64,000 nt of DNA from Coriolopsis trogii. Its lineage: Eukaryota > Basidiomycota > Agaricomycetes > Polyporales > Polyporaceae. The stretch is from positions 2,294,001 through 2,358,000 of the forward strand of contig JAHYIO010000033.1 in the NCBI GenBank assembly GCA_020543525.1, in the 5' to 3' direction. The position numbers and the translations under genes were made by a program. Positions 59,101 to 64,000 of the stretch are shown piece by piece (position 1 is the first letter of the stretch; every line of letters begins with the position of its first letter). A model generated the notes under the pieces. That model was not told the origin of the DNA. It did not search any database and saw only the letters and a program-made list of their open reading frames with translations.

Positions 59101-61897
59101 GAGAGTCCGTTCAGCGCCGGCCCCAAGGATCCCGCTCTTGCGAAGGTACAGGTCGCCAATCCCCCGTCAGATCTGTGCATCAAGTGTAGTCAGACGGTCG
59201 AAGAAGACTGCGTGCGACTTGGAACTTATCAGCGATGGCACTCGCAGTGTCTCACGTGTCAGACTTGCGGCAGGGCAGCAGCGGTGCCGGTGGTCAAGGA
59301 GCCTGCAAAGCTGGAAGACAAGGACGGTCAAGGTCAGGACAAGGACAAACCGAAGCTGTCGACTGCACGCAGACCACCGGCCAACGTCAATGCGTTCGTT
59401 TATGAGGTCGATACGATGAAGGAGAGCCAGTCTTTCGGCACCTACCCCACGGTCATCTTCTGCACTGACCACGCTCATCCCGGCTGTCGCGGAGGGTTCC
59501 AGGCGGTCTCCCGTCTGGAGCAGTACGCGTTCCTGTTGAACGTTGCCTTGCGGAGGTTGTACGTGCTGTTAAAGAAGCGTGGTGTTGTTCCGCTCTCTCC
59601 AGGTATAGTCGTCGTCCTGTGGTCGTTGGTTGCGTCTGAATGTTTGACAGTGCCCGCTCCCATGCAAGGCCAAGGCCGAGAGATCGAAGAAGACCCCTAT
59701 CGGGACTCAGCCGACATCAACCGCCTTCGTTCGGTGCATTTGGACCGCAAGCTGTCGTCTACGGCGAGAGTACCGAAGCGCTCGACAATAGTTGAGAGTC
59801 CGACAGGGAAAGTCGCTCACTCGTCCGATGTTAATGCCGCACACCGTCCCCACGAAGTCACACCTGGCCAGCGACTCCCTGCGCCTCAGTCTGCGCAGCA
59901 AGGGTCTAACAGGCTGCATAAAGCGCCTCAGATACTCACTCAACACCCTCAGCAGTCGCAGAGGTCGCTGCCGTCTCCTGGGACGATTGACACGAGCGTG
60001 CAGTCGCAAGTGATTCGACCATCCTTTGCGCGCGGGAACACTGTCGTCAAGATCGTCGACGAGTCGGGACCCAGCTCCCCCGCGGGCCCCCCGTCAGATG
60101 ACACCATGGTAGGCGGGATTGAGGACGGAATCACGCTTGCCGACATTCCACAGCTGGTCGAGGCAGCCCAGGCGCGCGAGCAACGGCGGTCGCTCCCGAG
60201 CCAGAGCCATATCCCATACATCGCGGAGCTGAACCCGCTCCAGCTGGCTATCGTCAAGCATTGCGCGGTGCTGGTCCTCCAGCGGTCACCTCTGAGGAAC
60301 GAATTTGATCTGGACGAGATCCTGGAGCTGGTGGAGGTCAAGAAGAGCTCGTTCTGGGGCAAGATCTTCAAGCAGGGCAGCGACAAGAAGAACGTGAAGA
60401 AGAAGGGTATGTTGCTTGTTTCTTCTAGGTGACTTGCCTTATATTTGGTCGTATTGACTCGCTCAAAAGGTGTTTTCGGTGTACCTCTGGAACTTCTGGT
60501 CGAACGCGAGGGGTCAGATTCCCTTCTCGGTGCTTCACGTGCCACTCTTCGTATCCCGAGTTTCGTTGAAGATGTGGTGTCCGCGATGCGCCAGATGGGT
60601 ATGTGGATGATTGAACTACCCTGCAGCGTTCGCTGAATATGGCACAGATATGTCTATTGAGGGTATCTTCAGAAGGAACGGCAACATCCGTCGGTTGAAA
60701 GACCTCACTGAGAGCATCGACCGTGACGCTTCTGCTGTGGACCTCACCCAGGACAACCCTGTACAGCTGGCTGCATTGCTGAAGAAGTTCTTCCGAGATC
60801 TCCCTGATCCTCTCATGACGTTCAAACTGTATCGCCTGTTCGTCGCCACACAGAGTGCGTATCCCCGAAGCAATCTATATGTATCCTATCTTGACGACCG
60901 TTCGTGTAGATTTGCCGACTGACCAAGAGAGAATGCGCTTGCTGCATATGGTTTCGATCATTCTTCCGAAAGCACACCGAGATACGCTCGAGGTGCTCTT
61001 CGTCTTCCTCAAGTGGGTGGCGTCATTCGCCCACCTCGACGAAGAGACAGGCAGCAAGATGGATCTCCCGAACCTTGCAACTGTCGTTTGCCCGAGTATC
61101 TTGTACTCCCGAGGGCAGAACGCTATACGTGATGACAGCTTTGGCGCTATCCGCGTGGTGACTATGCTGCTGGAGCATCAGGACGAGTTCTTCTGCGTAC
61201 CGGAGGAGTTCCTTCCCATCCTCCAGGATGAAGAGTACTTCGCCAACTGCATGGAACTCCCAAGCAGGGAGTTCTTGAAGAGGGTTGAGAACTATATGCG
61301 CGTGAAATCAGGCGCGAGGACACCAGGCTTGACTTCTCCCGTTCTCGGTAACACTGCGTTCAACTTCAATCCTGGAACACCCAGGCCGGAGGACATGCGT
61401 GGGATGCCACCAAGGTCAGTTTCTCATCGATATCCTGTCAAGAGTCTCTCTCATCGTGCATCAACAGATCGACTCAGTCGAACCCGCAGTTCCTGGACCG
61501 ACCACCAATAGGGGTGTCGTCGCCATCAGAGTCGCTCCTCCGCAACGGTATGTCCCAACAGCGGCAGCAGCCTCCGCCCATCCAGCATTCGCCCTTCTCG
61601 TACCCGCCCCCGACAGGCACCCCGCAGTCGGCGTCGCAGCCGTCGATCGGTGCGATCCACTCGCCCCAGCCGCGGATGCCGGCCAACATGCAGAACATGC
61701 AGCAGGGCATGCAGAGCCCGGCGAACCCGGAGTGGTCGCTCGAGCGGCCGCCGGCGGTGCAGGACCCGAACCGGCCCTCGTCCCGCGGCGGAAACTCGTT
61801 CGCGAACCAGGCGTCGCGGACGAGCAGCGAGAGCCCGCGGCCGACGTTTGCGTCCAACGGTAACGGCAACGGGAGCGGGCAGCATCAGCAGCGCTGA
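56194..61897 (+). CDS. Rga1-type LIM-domain Rho GTPase-activating protein
   Basis: Eleven exons (56194-56759, 57609-57696, 57750-57903, 57957-58186, 58243-58421, 58470-58648, 58709-60406, 60470-60598, 60648-60854, 60910-61414, 61468-61897) give 1,454 residues. Residues 1-188 are disordered, Ser/His/Pro-rich. Then come LIM fingers: CAACGKAMQGAFVRALG, CAKCGMALRGSYITACNKKF, CAGCNSAILKQFVEINRNMR and, near residue 615, CIKCSQTVEEDCVRLGTYQR. A helical region follows the third finger. The C-terminal RhoGAP domain keeps the arginine finger (MSIEGIFRRNGNIRRLKDL) and LPDPLMTFKLYRLF. The architecture is that of yeast Rga1/Rga2, Cdc42/Rho regulators of polarity. The first intron, 849 nt, is exceptionally long for this genome; AC joined to GCC keeps frame exactly. 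Confidence 0.93.
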
Positions 61898-62609
61898 TTC
61901 TGGTATACATTCAATCCACCTATCCATCCTACATATCCTGCTTTCGCTTCCTTCGCCCCTCCCGCATCTGCCGCATCCGGTGCATAGTACATAGCACATC
62001 GTACAAGCAATTTCACGTATGTATGATTTCCTCTTCCCTCGTCCGCTCCGGTGATTCCCGGACTCTTACCCACGTCGCTCATCGCCCTCATCGTCGCCGT
62101 CAGTTACTCGCACTCTTCTCCTCTACGTCTTTCCAGTCGTCTTTCTCTTTTACTTTCTGAGATTGCGTATCTGTACTCCACCTTACTTCACTTAAGCTAT
62201 AGCATGGACAAACAACTATACCCTCATGACTTCAGTGGGGCAGTGAATGATGACGTTCGCACGAGCGGGCGTGATGATGAGAGACATTATGCCCGAAGTC
62301 TTGCTTGCGTATCTATACAACCAAACCCCGCACACGACGGTTAGGTTTGATGGTCGCACTGAGTCCACCTGTTCCCCGCAAGCAGATACAATGCGCACGT
62401 TGTTAACGGGCGAACAAGTTATTGCGAGGCTAGACAGATTCCTACCTGATGTCTTCGTTGAACAACCCCGACAGCCTCACTTCACGCCGTGAAGATACAA
62501 TGCAAACGAGTACGCGTTCCGGGTGCGCATAGCATGCATATTGCATATTACTTTTGGGACTACTGCACATGATGATGGAAAGCACATAAGAAATCGTGAA
62601 CCCGGACCT
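61898..62609. other. convergent 3' intergenic region
   Basis: The LIM-RhoGAP gene and RPS15 converge on these 712 nt. The first 250 nt are CT-rich and then AT-richer, as expected of 3' untranslated sequence. Nothing coding was seen. Confidence 0.45.
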
Positions 62610-63396
62610 CTACTTGAGAGGGATGCTATAGCTGGAGTGAGCGGCTAGCGGTGGAGACAAACACGGAACCACGTACAATCGCGAAGAGTGGGTAGCACCG
62701 ATACCCGGACGACCGTGCTTGACGGGCTTGTATGAGCACGAGAACTCGGCCAGGTAGTGGCCGACCATCTCAGGCTTGATCTCGACGGAGTTGAAGACCT
62801 GTAACCCGACAAATCGTTCAACGATCTGATCCTACGAGAGCCCGACGTGTATAAAACGGAGACGTACCTTGCCGTTGTAGATACCGACGACGGAACCAAT
62901 CATCTCGGGGACGATGATCATGTCACGGAGGTGGGTCTTCACGACCGGGGGCTTCTCGTTGGGGAGGGCCTCCTTCTTCGCCTTGCGGAGCTTCTTGATG
63001 AGACCCATGGGCTTGCGCTTGAGACCGCGCTGGAACCGCCTGCGGGCACGGGCATGGACAATCTATGGAACAGGGGGATTGTACATGAGGACAGGGTACT
63101 TGGTGGACTTGATGTTTCACAGGTTCGACATACCTCAACGAACTAATGGGATACACAGTCAAGACGAGGCTGTATGCGGCATGAACGGATAGCGCACCTC
63201 CTCATTGCTCAAGTCCAAGAGCTTGTCGAGCTCAACACCACGGTACGAGAACGTCCTGAACGTTCTCTTCTTCTTGAGGTCGGCGGCGACTTGGGGGTCG
63301 GTAACGGAGGAATCAGCCTACGATCGTACCGTCAATCGTTCAGTCACCATCTCTGCTCTACACCTCGTCGACGTGCGCTAAGACAGCACTCACCAT
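62610..63396 (-). CDS. RPS15: 40S ribosomal protein uS19 (RPS15)
   Basis: Five exons (63396-63394, 63317-63198, 63062-62868, 62798-62677, 62625-62610) encode 151 residues, the usual length. The first exon is the bare ATG and the last is 16 nt. The sequence is canonical: [80 protein letters not shown] and [18 protein letters not shown]. The terminal acceptor at 62626 is used because it yields the conserved SSRFIPLK ending. It assembles into the 40S head near the decoding site. The gene is divergently paired with the acidic ribosomal protein P2. Confidence 0.96.
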
Positions 63397-63817
63397 CTTG
63401 AGATTGTCGTGGTCTTGCGGTCGACTCGGTGGGTTGGCTTGCTTGTGCCTCTAGAACGGACAGTGTGAAAACGCGGGAGGGTGGCTGGGCGCTTGCATAG
63501 GCGTGGGAATGATACTGTACAGTTCTCAGCCACAGACGCGCTCCCGGAGGTGGTGAGTCGATCGCGCGGAAAGTGTAAAGTATCTCATCGTCCTCGGATA
63601 GAATCCACAGGTCTTCCCTCAGGGATTAAAAGGTGCGTTCGTCGTCGCTGACGGTGTGCAGAGAGCGACGGTGACTGACGCGTTGCTGCGATGCAACAGC
63701 GATTTGTGGCTACCGGTCTTCCCTCTCCCTAAACACTCAAAACTTCCACTGTGCGTACTGGGCACGTTACCTCGCTAAGATGCAGCCGTTCTGAACATTG
63801 TGGCCCCCCTTCACCAG
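63397..63817. promoter_or_regulatory. shared promoter of RPS15 and ribosomal P2, with a likely 5'-UTR intron
   Basis: Two ribosomal-protein genes diverge from these 421 nt. An imperfect inverted repeat (GTTGCTGCGATGCAAC) lies at 63680-63695. A GTGCGT donor at 63751 and a CAG acceptor directly before the P2 ATG, with a GCTAAG branch-like word between, suggest a 67-nt leader intron. Confidence 0.5.
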
Positions 63818-64000
63818 ATGCGTCATCTCGCTGCGTACCTCCTCCTCCAGATTGGTGGCAACGCCTCCCCGTCTGCGGCGGACATCAAGAAGGTCCTCGG
63901 TGCTGTCGGTATCGAGGCTGACGACGAGCGTCTTGAAAAGCTCATCTCGGAGCTCGAGGGCAAGGATGTCGCCGCTCTGATTGCTGAGGGCTCTTCCAAG
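63818..64000 (+). CDS. RPP2: 60S acidic ribosomal protein P2 (5' part only)
   Basis: The first 61 codons are present and the gene runs off the right edge. [40 protein letters not shown] and [20 protein letters not shown] are typical of eukaryotic P2 stalk proteins rather than P1, whose N-terminus differs. P2 pairs with P1 on uL10 to form the stalk that recruits translation factors. The Ala-rich hinge and acidic DDMGFGLFD tail lie outside the window. The ATG abuts a CAG acceptor, so a leader intron ending at the start codon is likely. Confidence 0.95.
   Translation, partial: MRHLAAYLLLQIGGNASPSAADIKKVLGAVGIEADDERLEKLISELEGKDVAALIAEGSSK

Overview
The window looks like nuclear DNA of a filamentous basidiomycete, most likely an Agaricomycete. 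The genes are dense and GC-rich. Nearly all are cut by many 50-80 nt GT..AG introns, and both strands are used about equally. The gene content is typical of that group: Ste50-type adaptor, F-box-like protein, Zap1-type zinc regulator, LIM-RhoGAP, F-BAR/DEP RhoGAP, vacuolar-type M20 peptidases. I modelled about 124 introns by hand from phase and protein similarity; species cannot be named from sequence alone.

Layout. 1-6.2 kb: 5' end of a STE50-like adaptor (minus), a long disordered protein with DDF.DF motifs (plus), and a gene joining a base-modification-type helical domain (alpha-GPT-pyrophosphorylase / 5-hmdU kinase clade) to a chromodomain (minus). 7.6-15.3 kb: J-protein, OHCU decarboxylase of urate breakdown, a choline-phosphate-cytidylyltransferase-like protein that has lost its catalytic HxGH, an F-box-like protein and a Zap1/ZafA-type zinc-finger activator. 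17-30 kb: a nitrogen-scavenging-type block with an intact carboxypeptidase-S-like M20 peptidase, a decayed paralogue, and two tandem intact amidases of near-identical exon structure. 31-39.5 kb: U2AF large subunit, SLC35F-type transporter, an orphan protein and a coiled-coil protein. 39.75-40.26 kb: a probable MITE. 41-46.3 kb: COX23 and FIS1 (a divergent mitochondrial pair), an M50B-like membrane protease and histone H2A. 46.8-64 kb: an Rgd2/Rga8-type RhoGAP, mitochondrial ribosomal protein mL44, a second M20 peptidase, an Rga1-type LIM-RhoGAP, ribosomal protein uS19 (RPS15) and the start of acidic ribosomal protein P2.

The most unusual items are the chromodomain fusion at 4.7-6.2 kb, the apparent pseudo-enzyme at 10.1-11.2 kb, the amidase/M20 duplication block with its pseudogene, the MITE, and four introns that appear to use GC instead of GT donors. 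Nothing resembles a CRISPR array, rRNA or a credible tRNA.
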